Source: Sphingomonadales bacterium (lineage in GTDB: Bacteria; Pseudomonadota; Alphaproteobacteria; Sphingomonadales; Sphingomonadaceae). Taken from it: DNA of 64,000 nt. Position numbers and translations under genes: made by a program. Positions 8,817 through 17,965 of the stretch are shown here, piece by piece. Location: positions 186,001 to 250,000 of the forward strand of contig JADJXT010000001.1 of assembly GCA_016720115.1 (NCBI GenBank). Reading direction: 5' to 3'. The notes beneath the pieces were generated by a model, which did not search any database, had not been told where the DNA came from, and saw only the letters and a list, made by a program, of their open reading frames with translations. Positions within the stretch are counted from its first letter, which is position 1. The number at the start of each line of letters is the position of its first letter.

Positions 8817-9596
8817 TCAGTATCCCGCTCTGGCTTCTCCGGCCACACCGCTGGCCGTCGCCAGTGCAGCGGTTGCGCCCAGCCGCATGAAGGCGACATC
8901 GGTTCCTGCAGAAACGAAGTCGAAGCCCTGCGCCTTCGCCGCAGCAGCCGTTTCCGGGCTAAACCCGAACAGGCCGACCGCGATCCCGGCATTGCGCGCT
9001 GCGGCAACGATGCGGGCGATGGCACCGGTAAAGGCCGGATTGCCGAAATCGCCCGGTGTGATGCCCAGCCCGAAACAAAGATCGACCGGGCCGACGAACA
9101 AAGCGGACAGACCTTCGGTCGCCGCGATTGCCTCGACATTCTCCAGCCCCTTCGCGGTCTCGATCATGACGATGGAGGCAATTTCGGCATTGGCGGTGGC
9201 CAGATAATCGAATCCATCGAGCATTGTCCCGCGCAACGGGCCGCAGGAGCGCACGCCCTGCGGCGGGTAGCGGCAGGCGGCGGCGATGGCGGCTGCCTGT
9301 TCGGCTGTCTCGACCATCGGCACGATCACGCCATGCGCGCCGGCATCCAGCGCGCGGCCGATGCCGCCCGCATTGCTGTCCGTCACCCGCACCAGCGGCG
9401 TGGTATCCGTTCCCGAAATGGCGGGGATGAGGGCGAGCAGGTGTGAGTAGGACAGCAGCCCGTGCTGCAGGTCAAAGCACAGCCAGTCGAACTGCATGCG
9501 GGCAAGATTTTCCGCTACATGCAGGTCGGGCAGGTTGACCCACGCGCCGATCGAATGCTCGCCGGAACGCCATTTGGCAAGGGACAGGTTCTTCAT
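8817..9596 (-). CDS. HpcH/HpaI-type class II aldolase
   Basis: A 259-residue TIM-barrel aldolase. The base His45 lies in FDLQHG, the metal-binding Glu in MIETAKGLENVE and Asp in VGPVDLCFG, and an Arg follows the PQGVRSCGP loop. The family splits 4-hydroxy-2-oxoacids into pyruvate and an aldehyde, as in homoprotocatechuate and 2-keto-3-deoxy sugar acid breakdown. ATG at 9596 was chosen because KNLSLAKWRSG matches family N-termini and a GGGAGA site precedes it. It lies 14 bases after the hydratase gene in the same operon. The gap to the next gene (8672-8816) may hold a weak internal promoter, but I see no clear one. Confidence 0.92.
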   Translation of the reverse strand: MKNLSLAKWRSGEHSIGAWVNLPDLHVAENLARMQFDWLCFDLQHGLLSYSHLLALIPAISGTDTTPLVRVTDSNAGGIGRALDAGAHGVIVPMVETAEQAAAIAAACRYPPQGVRSCGPLRGTMLDGFDYLATANAEIASIVMIETAKGLENVEAIAATEGLSALFVGPVDLCFGLGITPGDFGNPAFTGAIARIVAAARNAGIAVGLFGFSPETAAAAKAQGFDFVSAGTDVAFMRLGATAALATASGVAGEARAGY

Positions 9597-9610
9597 CTGG
9601 TTTCTCCCGT

Positions 9611-10393
9611 TCAGGCGAATTTGGCGGTGACGCTGCCGATGCCTGTGAATTCTGCAACAAAACTGTCGCCCGCATTGATCGGCGCAAAGGGCACGAGCGA
9701 TCCGGGCAGGACGATGTCGCCTGCCTCGAGCGCCACACCAAATGCACCGAGCCGGTTGGCGAGCCACGCGACGCTGATCAGGGGCGAGCCGAGCACCGCC
9801 GCACCAACACCTTCGGACAGTTGCTGGCCATTGCACGACAGGGTGCAGCGGACAGCCGCGAGATCAATCTTGCGCGGATCGACCCGATCCTCTCCGAGCA
9901 CGAACAGCGCGCTGCTCGCATTGTCGGCGACGGTATCGACGATGGTGATCCGTGGCGTGTCGAAGCGGGTGTCGACGATTTCCAGCGAAGCGGCGACATA
10001 GTCGGTCGCCTCCAGCACCATTTCAGGGGTCACCCCCTCGGTCGGCAGGCTTGATTTCATGACCAGCGCGATCTCTGCCTCGACCATCGGCGTCAGCATC
10101 GATCCGGCGATGGTCACCGTATCGCCATCGGCGAACTGCATGGCATCGGTGAGGAAGCCGAAATCGGGTTCGTCGACCCCGACCATCTGCTGCACCGCCT
10201 TGGCGGTGAGGCCGATTTTCTTGCCGACGAGCTTCTCGCCGCTCGCCTGCCGCCGTTCGAGCACGCCCAAGGAAATGCGATAGGCATCGTCGATATCAAG
10301 CTCCGGGTGCCGCTGGCTGAACAGCGGGATCGGCGCACAATGACGCAGCGCATGATAGAGTTCGCCGGACAGGGTATCGGGATCGGCAGGCAT
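9611..10393 (-). CDS. 2-oxopent-4-enoate hydratase / 4-oxalocrotonate decarboxylase family protein
   Basis: A 260-residue member of the MhpD/DmpE/DmpH group. Characteristic segments are GKKIGLTAKAVQQMVGV (about 57-73), VEAEIALVM, AASLEIVDTRF and GSPLISVAWLANRLGAFG. These magnesium enzymes hydrate 2-oxo-4-alkenoates or decarboxylate oxalocrotonate-type acids after meta ring cleavage; relatives dehydrate 2-keto-3-deoxy sugar acids. The protein is followed immediately by the aldolase that would split a 4-hydroxy-2-oxoacid, the usual partner of a hydratase. The start has an AGAGGA site. Hydratase and decarboxylase cannot be separated from sequence alone. Confidence 0.9.
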   Translation of the reverse strand: MPADPDTLSGELYHALRHCAPIPLFSQRHPELDIDDAYRISLGVLERRQASGEKLVGKKIGLTAKAVQQMVGVDEPDFGFLTDAMQFADGDTVTIAGSMLTPMVEAEIALVMKSSLPTEGVTPEMVLEATDYVAASLEIVDTRFDTPRITIVDTVADNASSALFVLGEDRVDPRKIDLAAVRCTLSCNGQQLSEGVGAAVLGSPLISVAWLANRLGAFGVALEAGDIVLPGSLVPFAPINAGDSFVAEFTGIGSVTAKFA

Positions 10394-10414
10394 AAATTTC
10401 CTCTTTTGTAAGTC

Positions 10415-11815
10415 TTAATTTTGGGCGTCGGCAAATACCTTGCCCGGATTGAGCAGACCCTTGGGATCGAGTGTCCGCTTGAGCAGCTTCATCACCGCCA
10501 GTTCGCCTGCATTGCGCGAGACATGCAGCCAGTCGCGTTTTTGCAGGCCGATGCCATGCTCGGCCGACAGCGAGCCGCCGATCGCCTCGAGCGGGCGATA
10601 GACAAGTTCTTCGGTGCGGCGGTGCGCTTCCTCGCTCCAGGGTCGCGGGGCCACCCCGAGATGCAGGTTGCCATCGCCCAGATGCCCGAAAGTGATGACG
10701 CGTGAATCACTGCCCCATTCGCGGTTCACCGCTTCGACGAGATTGTCGATATAGCTTTCCATCGTGCTGATCGGCAGGCTGATGTCGAAAGTCACCCCGG
10801 GCGCCATGGCGCTCAAAATGCCCTCCACATCTTCGCGAATGTACCAGATTGCCTGCCGCTGGCTGTCGGAAGATGCGATCACGGCATCGGACGCCAGCCC
10901 TTTCTCGATCAGCCCGCCCATCACTTCGGTGAAGAATGGCTCATCGCGGTCCGGATCCATGCCCGATGCCTCGATTATGATGTAATAGCCATGCTCGCCC
11001 GACAGCGGCGACTGATGTCGCCCGCTGTCGACGGCTATCATGCGATAGTGCGATTGCCACATCACCTCGAACGATGTCAGCATCGGCCCGAGTCTTCCCG
11101 AAACATGCCGGAAAAGCTCTTCCACCTGCGCGAAATCCTCGGTCGCCAGCAGCGCGGTGGAGGTGGTGAGTGGCGCGGGATGCAGGCGCAGCACGGCACG
11201 GGTGACCAGCCCCAGCGTGCCTTCGCTGCCGATGAAAAGCTGCTTCAGATCATAGGCGGCATTGTTCTTGAGCAGGCTGTTCAAGGATGACAGGATCGTG
11301 CCATCGGCGAGCACCACTTCCAGCCCCAGCACATTGTCGCGCGTCATGCCGTAGCGGACGACCTGGTTGCCGCCGGCGTTGGTGGAAATGTTGCCACCGA
11401 TCGTGGCCGATCCGCGCGCGCCAAGGTCGACCGCATAGATCAGCCCATGCTTGCGCGCCTCCTCCTGCGCCGCCTGCATCGGTACCCCGGCTTCCACTGT
11501 CATGGTCCGGCCGGCCGGGTCTACGGAGATGATGTCGCGCATCCGCTCGAAAGATATCTGCAACTGGTCGGACGTGGCATCGGTGCCGTTGACCAGCCCG
11601 GTAAGCCCGCCCGCAGCCACGACCGGTTGCCCGTGCTCGTGGCAAAGCTTCATGATCTGCGAGACTTCTTCGGTCGAGCGCGGGCGGACCACGGCGCCTG
11701 CACCGCATTTCGTCAGGCCGCGCCAGTCCCCCGCGCGGGTTGCCAGATCTTCCCCGGCAATCACCCCGCCATCCCCGCATATCTCACGCAGGGACTCGAT
11801 AAATTCGGCGTTCAT
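10415..11815 (-). CDS. FAD-linked D-2-hydroxyacid dehydrogenase (GlcD/D2HGDH family)
   Basis: A 466-residue flavoprotein. The FAD-binding domain (PCMH type, about 35-180) includes GARGSATIGGNISTNAGGNQ. The C-terminal oxidase domain has VITFGHLGDGNLHLGV and LSAEHGIGLQKRDW, the metal and substrate loops of the D-lactate/D-2-hydroxyglutarate group. It oxidises a D-2-hydroxyacid to the 2-oxoacid. The ATG overlaps the stop of the FMN enzyme gene by four bases, so the L- and D-specific enzymes are made together. This pairing suggests use of a racemic hydroxyacid. The exact substrate is unknown. Confidence 0.92.
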   Translation of the reverse strand: MNAEFIESLREICGDGGVIAGEDLATRAGDWRGLTKCGAGAVVRPRSTEEVSQIMKLCHEHGQPVVAAGGLTGLVNGTDATSDQLQISFERMRDIISVDPAGRTMTVEAGVPMQAAQEEARKHGLIYAVDLGARGSATIGGNISTNAGGNQVVRYGMTRDNVLGLEVVLADGTILSSLNSLLKNNAAYDLKQLFIGSEGTLGLVTRAVLRLHPAPLTTSTALLATEDFAQVEELFRHVSGRLGPMLTSFEVMWQSHYRMIAVDSGRHQSPLSGEHGYYIIIEASGMDPDRDEPFFTEVMGGLIEKGLASDAVIASSDSQRQAIWYIREDVEGILSAMAPGVTFDISLPISTMESYIDNLVEAVNREWGSDSRVITFGHLGDGNLHLGVAPRPWSEEAHRRTEELVYRPLEAIGGSLSAEHGIGLQKRDWLHVSRNAGELAVMKLLKRTLDPKGLLNPGKVFADAQN

Positions 11816-12990
11816 GACAGGTTCTTTCCATGGTCGAGCAGCGCGCCGCGATCGACATCGCGGGCCAATGGATAACCGCTGAGGCCGAGCGCGGTGTGCA
11901 TGTCGGCCTTGAACAGCGCCAGCATCCGTTCCAGCCCTGCCTGGCCCTGCGCGGCGAGCGCATAGATCCACGGGCGGCCGATCATCACCGCTTTTGCCCC
12001 AAGCGCCAGCGCCTTGACCACATCCTGCCCCGAGCGCACCCCGCCATCGACGATCAGCGGCACATCGCCCTGAATCTTGTCGGCAATTTGCGGAAGCATG
12101 GTCGCGCCCGAGGCAACACCGTCGAGCTGGCGGCCGCCATGGTTGGAAACCACGATCGCATCGGCGCCCACCCGGCGGGCGTCGAGCGCGTCCTGCGGAT
12201 CGAGAACGCCCTTGATGACGAGCTTGCCTTTCCACTGCTCGCGCAGCCAGGCGATATCGTTCCAGTCGACCGAGGGATCGAACTGGCTGTCGACCCAGGT
12301 CTTGAAATCGGGAAGCGAGCGGGCGCTGGGCGCGTATTTGGCGATATTGCCGAATTTCAGCGGCCCGCCGCGCAGCGCCACATTCCATAGCCAGTGCGGA
12401 TGGGTGGCATATTCCACCGGGCCGCCACGTATCTTGCCCCAAAGGCTGGCGCCGCCTGCCATGCCGTTGCGGATGTCGCGATAGCGGGTTCCCATCACAC
12501 CCAGATCGACGGTGAAGACCAGCGTGCGCACGCCATGATCCCATGCGCGCTGCAGCATCTCCAGAACCACGCCCCGGTCGCGCAGCATGTAAAGCTGAAA
12601 CCAGAAGGGAGTGTCGCTGACGGCGGCGACTTCATCGACAGGGCAGATCGCCACGGTCGAGAGGGTGAAGGGAATGCCAAATTTGTCGGCCACCCGCTTC
12701 GCCTGCACCTCGGCGCGGTGGGCCATGATCCCGCCCATGCCGACGGGTGCCAGGATCACCGGCATGGCCAGCTTCTCGCCCAGCAGATCGATATCGGTGC
12801 GAGTATCGGAAATATCGCGCATCACCCGCTGCGACAGGCGCAGCTTCTGGAAATCGCGGACATTGTCGTGCAGCGTCACCTCGGCACCCGCCCCGCCATC
12901 GATATAATCGAACAGCGTACGCGGAAGCCGCTTTGCCGCCCTGCGCCGGAAATCCTCGACGCTGGCCGGAACGAGATTGAGCGAAGACAT
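11812..12990 (-). CDS. FMN-dependent L-2-hydroxyacid dehydrogenase (LldD/mandelate type)
   Basis: A 392-residue enzyme with the TIM barrel of the lactate, mandelate and glycolate oxidase family. The N-terminal LPRTLFDYIDGGAGAEVTL motif, the FMN-site region ILAPVGMGG, the catalytic His in VSNHGGRQLDG (about 283-293) and the FMN phosphate loop VDGGVRSGQDVVKALALGA are all present. It oxidises an L-2-hydroxyacid to the 2-oxoacid and passes electrons to quinone or oxygen. Length matches LldD of E. coli. It lies 11 bases after the ThDP enzyme gene. With its neighbours it mirrors the mdlB-mdlC arrangement of mandelate degradation, but substrate identity is inferred only. Confidence 0.93.
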   Translation of the reverse strand: MSSLNLVPASVEDFRRRAAKRLPRTLFDYIDGGAGAEVTLHDNVRDFQKLRLSQRVMRDISDTRTDIDLLGEKLAMPVILAPVGMGGIMAHRAEVQAKRVADKFGIPFTLSTVAICPVDEVAAVSDTPFWFQLYMLRDRGVVLEMLQRAWDHGVRTLVFTVDLGVMGTRYRDIRNGMAGGASLWGKIRGGPVEYATHPHWLWNVALRGGPLKFGNIAKYAPSARSLPDFKTWVDSQFDPSVDWNDIAWLREQWKGKLVIKGVLDPQDALDARRVGADAIVVSNHGGRQLDGVASGATMLPQIADKIQGDVPLIVDGGVRSGQDVVKALALGAKAVMIGRPWIYALAAQGQAGLERMLALFKADMHTALGLSGYPLARDVDRGALLDHGKNLS

Positions 12991-13001
12991 GGAAGATTCC
13001 C

Positions 13002-14549
13002 CTACAGAATGACTTCGATCAGACGCGGGCCCTTATGGGCCAGTGCCTCTTCAAGGGCGGCCTTGAAATCCTCGGCGGTTTCCACCCGGACTGCGGGCAC
13101 GCCCATGCCCTCACTGATCGAAACCCAGTTGAGCGCGGGGTTGCGCAGGTCGAGCATCGACAACGCCTTCGGCCCCGGATTCTGGACCCCGACGCGCATC
13201 AGCTCGATATTGAGGATCGCGTAGCTGCCATTGTTGAGGATGATCGTGATCACATCCAGATTTTCGCGCGCCATCGTCCATAGCGCCTGCGGGGTGTACA
13301 TCCCGCCGCCATCTGCCTGCAGCGCGATGACCTTGCGGTCAGGGCAGGCGACCGCCGCGCCGGTTGCCACCGGCAGGCCCTGGCCGATCGCCCCGCCGGT
13401 CAGCATCAGCCAGTCATGCTGCGGCGCGCCCGCGGTGGAGGGGTAAATCATCAGTCCGGCGGTTGCCGCTTCGTCGGATATGATGGCATCCTTCGGCAGC
13501 ATCGCCCCGATGACGGCACCCACCTTGGTTGGATCGAGCCTGCCTTCGGGCATCGATGGCACCGCCGCCTGCTGCACCAGTGCCGGCTGCGCGGGAGCCC
13601 CCAGCCTGTCTGCAAGGCGGGTGAGGGCGCTTTCGGCCTCTTCCTCGAACGAGGCCAGCCGCACCAGCTGCGCCCCTTCGGGCGACAGCCAGCTGGGCTT
13701 GCCGGGATAGGCGAAGAACGACACCGGCGGTTCGCAACCGCAGAAGATGATGGCCTTGAAGTCCTTCAGATATTCTTCGCCCTGCTCGCCGAAATAGGGC
13801 AGCCGCTCGACCGCGACCCGGCCCGCGCCGCGCTGAAGGCGGGCGGTGAATGTTTCGCAGAGCAGCCGCGCGCCAGTCGCGGCGGCGATGCGGCCGGCCT
13901 GTTCGAGCGCGCCTTCGCGCAGCGCACGGCCGCCCAGAAACAGGGCAACAGGGCCGTCGGTATCGCGCAGCGCCGCTGCGGCATCGCCGATGACATCGTC
14001 CGGAGTTTGCTGCGCGGCTGGAACCGCCGTCGGGGCGGCGGTCACCGCACCCTCGGTCCAGGCGTGGTTGGCGGGCACCACCACGGTGGCAACCTGCCCC
14101 GGATAGCTGCTGGCGACGCTCCAGGCTTCGGCACCGATCTGCGGCAGATCGCGTTCCGATTTCGAGAATTTGAGCCAGTGCGACATCGGGCGCGCAACGC
14201 CTTCGAGATCGCTGGTCAGCGGGGAATTATATTGCAGATGATAGGTCGCATGGTCGCCGACGACATTGATGATGGGAGAGCCTGCGCGCCGCGCATTGTG
14301 CAGATTGGCAAGGCCGTTGGCGAGGCCCGGCCCCAGATGAAGCAGCGTCAGCGCAGGCTTGTCAGCCATGCGGCCATAACCGTCGGCAGCCCCGGTGACG
14401 ACGCCTTCGAACAGGCCGAGGATCGCGCGCATCCCGTGCTGCCGGTCGATCGCGGCGACCAGCTGCATTTCGGATGTGCCGGGGTTGGCGAAACAGACCT
14501 CGACGCCGGATGCGGCAAGGGTGTCGATCAGGGCTTCTGCACCATTCAT
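13002..14549 (-). CDS. ThDP-dependent decarboxylase/synthase (benzoylformate decarboxylase- or ALS-like)
   Basis: A 515-residue protein with the three ThDP-enzyme domains. The N-terminal pyrimidine domain has FANPGTSEMQ and the activating Glu in LGLFEGV. The C-terminal pyrophosphate domain has QADGGGMYTPQALW followed by ILNNGSY, the GDG-N motif. Relatives are annotated as acetolactate synthase large subunit, but the length is short for that and it is nearer benzoylformate decarboxylase. No small regulatory subunit is adjacent. It is first in the operon, immediately before two 2-hydroxyacid dehydrogenases, so decarboxylation of their 2-oxoacid product is the most economical reading. An acyloin-forming role remains possible. 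Confidence 0.88.
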   Translation of the reverse strand: MNGAEALIDTLAASGVEVCFANPGTSEMQLVAAIDRQHGMRAILGLFEGVVTGAADGYGRMADKPALTLLHLGPGLANGLANLHNARRAGSPIINVVGDHATYHLQYNSPLTSDLEGVARPMSHWLKFSKSERDLPQIGAEAWSVASSYPGQVATVVVPANHAWTEGAVTAAPTAVPAAQQTPDDVIGDAAAALRDTDGPVALFLGGRALREGALEQAGRIAAATGARLLCETFTARLQRGAGRVAVERLPYFGEQGEEYLKDFKAIIFCGCEPPVSFFAYPGKPSWLSPEGAQLVRLASFEEEAESALTRLADRLGAPAQPALVQQAAVPSMPEGRLDPTKVGAVIGAMLPKDAIISDEAATAGLMIYPSTAGAPQHDWLMLTGGAIGQGLPVATGAAVACPDRKVIALQADGGGMYTPQALWTMARENLDVITIILNNGSYAILNIELMRVGVQNPGPKALSMLDLRNPALNWVSISEGMGVPAVRVETAEDFKAALEEALAHKGPRLIEVIL

Positions 14550-14718
14550 GTCTCTCTCCCGATGGAATCGCGCCGTCGCGCATTACCGTAAATTTGGACC
14601 TAGCAAGTGATGCCGGGGCCAAATGACATCTTGAATGCAACTCTGTTTCGAAAAGTCAATTTCCTGTAGTGCAGACGTGGCATCTGCTACGCAGATATTG
14701 AAGGGGAGGGACGGCCCG

Positions 14719-16611
14719 ATGCGCCTTAAAGCAACCATGATTTCCAGTCTGGCGATGGCAACGCTGCTTGCGGCGTGCAGCGCGTCGATGGAAAATTCCG
14801 CAACCACCGACACAAAAGCGGTCGCGGCGGCAGGAGCAGCCAAAGCCGAAGGCAAGCCCGACCAGCTGCTCTGGGGCGATATCCATCTGCACACCGAATA
14901 TTCGATGGATGCCAATACCTTCGGTGCCCGGCTGTCTCCGGACGACGCCTACCGTTTCGCAAAGGGCGAAGCGGTGACGGCCTCGAACGGCATGACCGCC
15001 CGGCTGGAGACGCCGCTCGACTTCCTGATGGTTGCCGACCACGCCGATTATCTGGGTTCGTTCGACGAACTGCGTGCCGGAAATCCCCTGCTGACGGCCG
15101 ATCCGAAGCTGCGCGAATGGCGCAGCAGGCTGGATCTGCCGCGCAAGGACCGCCTCGATCTCGAGCCGCGCCAGACCGAGCCGGACAACCCGTCCGTGCT
15201 CGACAGTGCGGAAATCCGCGCGCCCTATTGGAAAAAGACGATCGAAGCGGCGGAGCGTGCCAATCGGCCCGGCAAGTTCACCGCGCTGATGGGTTTCGAA
15301 TGGACGGCACAAAGGGGCGGCCAGAATCTGCACCGCGTCGTCATGTTCCGCGACGGTCCGGACAAGGTCGGCAAGGTGATGCCTTTATCCTCTGTGGTGA
15401 CAGACGAGCCGATGGACCTCTACGATTATCTGGCATCCTATGAGCGCAATTTCGGCGGACGGGTGCTGGCCGTGGCGCATAACGGCAATATCTCGAACGG
15501 CATCATGTTCCCCCTGACCGAGCGAGAGTTCGGCGAGCCCATGACCGCCGAATATGTGAAGGCGCGTGCGCGGTGGGAGCCTGCCTACGAGATCACGCAG
15601 ATCAAGGGCGATGGCGAAACCCATCCCTTCCTGTCGAGCGACGACGAATTTGCCGCCTATGAAACCTGGGACAAGATCGATTTTAGCGGTGTCCCCAAGA
15701 CGAAGGACATGTTCGCGGGCGAATATGCGCGCTCCGCGCTCAAGCGCGGACTGATGCTCGAACAACGCTATGGCGTGAACCCGTACAAATTCGGCTTTCT
15801 TGGTTCGACCGATGCCCATACCGGCCTCTCGGCTGTCGATGAGGACAATTTCTGGGGCAAGCACAGCGCGGAAATGGAGCCCAGCCCGACCCGCTGGAAG
15901 GATGCTGTCGGCGGTCGCGGAGAGGCCATCGTGCCGGGATGGATGATGGCCTCTGCCGGATATGCTGCGGTCTGGGCGCGCAACAATACACGCGAAGAGA
16001 TTTTCGACGCCTTCATGCGCAAGGAAATTTACGCCACCACCGGCCCGCGCATCCGCCTGCGCTTCTTCGGCGGCTGGGATTTCGCCAAGGGCGATGCCGA
16101 TGGCCGGGATATCGCTGCGGCGGGCTATGGCCGCGGCGTTCCGATGGGCAGCGACCTCAAACCTGCAAATGGCGGCGGCGCGCCGACCTTCCTTGTCCAC
16201 GCGATGCGCGATCCCAATGCCGCCAGCCTCGACCGTGTCCAGATCGTCAAGGGCTGGATCGACGCGAATGGCGAAACCCACGAAAAGGTCTTCGACGTCG
16301 TCTGGAGCCATCCCGACACGCGCAGCATCGGCAAGAACGGAAAGCTGTCGCCGATCCGGCCTGGTACGGTCGACGTCCCCAATACCACCTTTGACGACAG
16401 CGTCGGGGCAGCGCAGCTCTACACGGCATGGCGCGATCCGCAGTTCAACCCGCGGCAGAAGGCATTCTACTATGTCCGCGTGCTGCAGGTGCCGACCCCG
16501 CGCTGGACGGCCTATGATGCGAAGAAATTCGGCATAGTCATGCCCGATTATGTGCCGATGGTCACGCAGGAGCGCGCCTATTCCTCGCCGATCTGGTACA
16601 CGCCGGGCTGA
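14719..16611 (+). CDS. DUF3604 lipoprotein
   Basis: A 630-residue exported protein. The start at 14719 follows AAGGGGAGGG, and the N-terminus is a lipoprotein signal with LLAAC (Cys20). The DUF3604 domain opens with LWGDIHLHTEYSMDANTFG, whose His56-x-His58 resembles the metal site of PHP-fold phosphoesterases. Later histidines in VADHADYLGS, AHNGNISNG and GSTDAHTGLS fit a metal centre. No activity is established for this family as far as I know. It is divergent from the catabolic operon and convergent with the AraC gene, so it probably acts outside the inner membrane in the same pathway. Confidence 0.9.
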   Translation: MRLKATMISSLAMATLLAACSASMENSATTDTKAVAAAGAAKAEGKPDQLLWGDIHLHTEYSMDANTFGARLSPDDAYRFAKGEAVTASNGMTARLETPLDFLMVADHADYLGSFDELRAGNPLLTADPKLREWRSRLDLPRKDRLDLEPRQTEPDNPSVLDSAEIRAPYWKKTIEAAERANRPGKFTALMGFEWTAQRGGQNLHRVVMFRDGPDKVGKVMPLSSVVTDEPMDLYDYLASYERNFGGRVLAVAHNGNISNGIMFPLTEREFGEPMTAEYVKARARWEPAYEITQIKGDGETHPFLSSDDEFAAYETWDKIDFSGVPKTKDMFAGEYARSALKRGLMLEQRYGVNPYKFGFLGSTDAHTGLSAVDEDNFWGKHSAEMEPSPTRWKDAVGGRGEAIVPGWMMASAGYAAVWARNNTREEIFDAFMRKEIYATTGPRIRLRFFGGWDFAKGDADGRDIAAAGYGRGVPMGSDLKPANGGGAPTFLVHAMRDPNAASLDRVQIVKGWIDANGETHEKVFDVVWSHPDTRSIGKNGKLSPIRPGTVDVPNTTFDDSVGAAQLYTAWRDPQFNPRQKAFYYVRVLQVPTPRWTAYDAKKFGIVMPDYVPMVTQERAYSSPIWYTPG

Positions 16612-16617
16612 GGCGCC

Positions 16618-17664
16618 TCAGCGCGCCGCCGCCTGCCGCCAGGCGCGCGGCGACTGGCCGGCGCGGCGCGCGAAGGCCCGCGTGAAGACTGCGGTTTCGG
16701 CATAGCCCAGCATTCCGGCAATTTCGGAGATCGGGGTGTCCGTCTCGCGCAGGTGGCGGCACCCTATTTCGAAGCGGACATCGTCGCGAAGCTGTTGAAA
16801 GTTGGCGCCTTCCGCCTTGAGCCGCCGCTGCAGCGCATGGCGCTGCAGCCCGAGCGAGGCTGCAACCTCGTCAAGCCGGTAAACTCCGCTCTCGATTTTC
16901 TGCTGGATGATTTGCCGCACCTTTCCGCACAGATCGTTACCCAACCCCTCCTCTATCCGCTCAACATGCTGCTCCAATATGTGAAACAGTCCGGCGTCGG
17001 ACTGGCGCAGCGGCCGGTCGAGATCGGTGCGGGGAAATTCCAGCGCGGTCAATGTTTGCCCAAAATGGACGGGGCAGCGGAAAACGGCCCTGAAAGGCTG
17101 GGTATCGCGCGGCGCGACATGCTCGAAATAGATCGCCAGCGGATTCCAGGTTTCGCCCAAGGCTGAACGGAGGAACTTGCAGGCGAGGCCGATTGCAAGC
17201 TCGGTTTGCTGGACTGCGGAATCATTGACTACCGCCTCCAGCCCATGCCGCCAATAGGCATAAGCGCCGTCGACTTCGAGCCTTGTCATCGAGCCCGTGT
17301 CGTGTGTGCGGAAGTGCAGGATCAGGCGTTCGATCGACGTTCTGAGATCGGGGGCGTGGCGCACAAGATAACCGACGGCACCCAGTTTCTCGAAAGTTTG
17401 CCGCTGCGATAGCAGCAGGCCGAAATGGCGGGTGCCTGTTATTTCGGCAGCGATATTGAGCGCACGCCTGTAAGCGAGGACGGAAATGGTCCTGTCCGGA
17501 TAGTTGAGCAGCGATGGCTCGATTCCGGCCTTTTGCAGCGCCAGTTGCGGATCGTGGCCGAATTCCAGCAGCAAGGTGCGATAGCCTTCGAGGCAGCCAA
17601 CGCGGATGATCGGATCGTCCTGCGGGCGGCTGCGGCGGTCGGGGGACAGGCAGGTCGCGCTCAT
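16618..17664 (-). CDS. AraC-family transcriptional regulator (OruR/ArgR-like)
   Basis: A 348-residue regulator. Residues about 25-205 form the arabinose-binding-like N-terminal domain (AraC_arabinose_bd type), with LGAVGYLVRHAPDLRTSIERL as landmark pieces. Residues about 245-345 are the double HTH, with VAASLGLQRHALQRRLKAEG and ISEIAGMLGYAETAVFTRAF as recognition segments. Its stop lies seven bases from the stop of the DUF3604 gene. It is the only regulator in the island and therefore the candidate activator of the operon starting at 14549, responding to a pathway compound. The start at 17664 lacks a strong ribosome site. Confidence 0.92.
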   Translation of the reverse strand: MSATCLSPDRRSRPQDDPIIRVGCLEGYRTLLLEFGHDPQLALQKAGIEPSLLNYPDRTISVLAYRRALNIAAEITGTRHFGLLLSQRQTFEKLGAVGYLVRHAPDLRTSIERLILHFRTHDTGSMTRLEVDGAYAYWRHGLEAVVNDSAVQQTELAIGLACKFLRSALGETWNPLAIYFEHVAPRDTQPFRAVFRCPVHFGQTLTALEFPRTDLDRPLRQSDAGLFHILEQHVERIEEGLGNDLCGKVRQIIQQKIESGVYRLDEVAASLGLQRHALQRRLKAEGANFQQLRDDVRFEIGCRHLRETDTPISEIAGMLGYAETAVFTRAFARRAGQSPRAWRQAAAR

Positions 17665-17965
17665 CGCTTCAATCCGTAGCTGCCGATCCGGGCGGGAAAG
17701 GCGCGTGCGAAGTTACTCTGGTCCGCATGGCCGAGCACGATCGGATGGCTGCTGTCGACCGGCATCACTATCGCGGTTTTGGGCGCGGCCCATATTTCCA
17801 TTGCAATGGCTCTCCTCAGCCATCTTCATGCTATCAGCAAGTTTGCAAAATGCAAAAATTTCTTCGCCCAACGGCAAGACATCGCATTCGACAGCGCGCG
17901 GAATGCGGCCATTTTCCGTCGATCTGGAAAAATCATCGTTCCTGTGAACGGCATCAGGGACTGTC
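17665..17965. other. Intergenic region between araC-type gene and tRNA-Leu
   Basis: About 300 bases without a convincing gene. It should hold the promoter of the AraC gene on the minus strand. Short reading frames here lack coding character. The stretch GCAAAATGCAAAAATTTC near 17846 is AT-rich compared with its surroundings. Confidence 0.6.
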
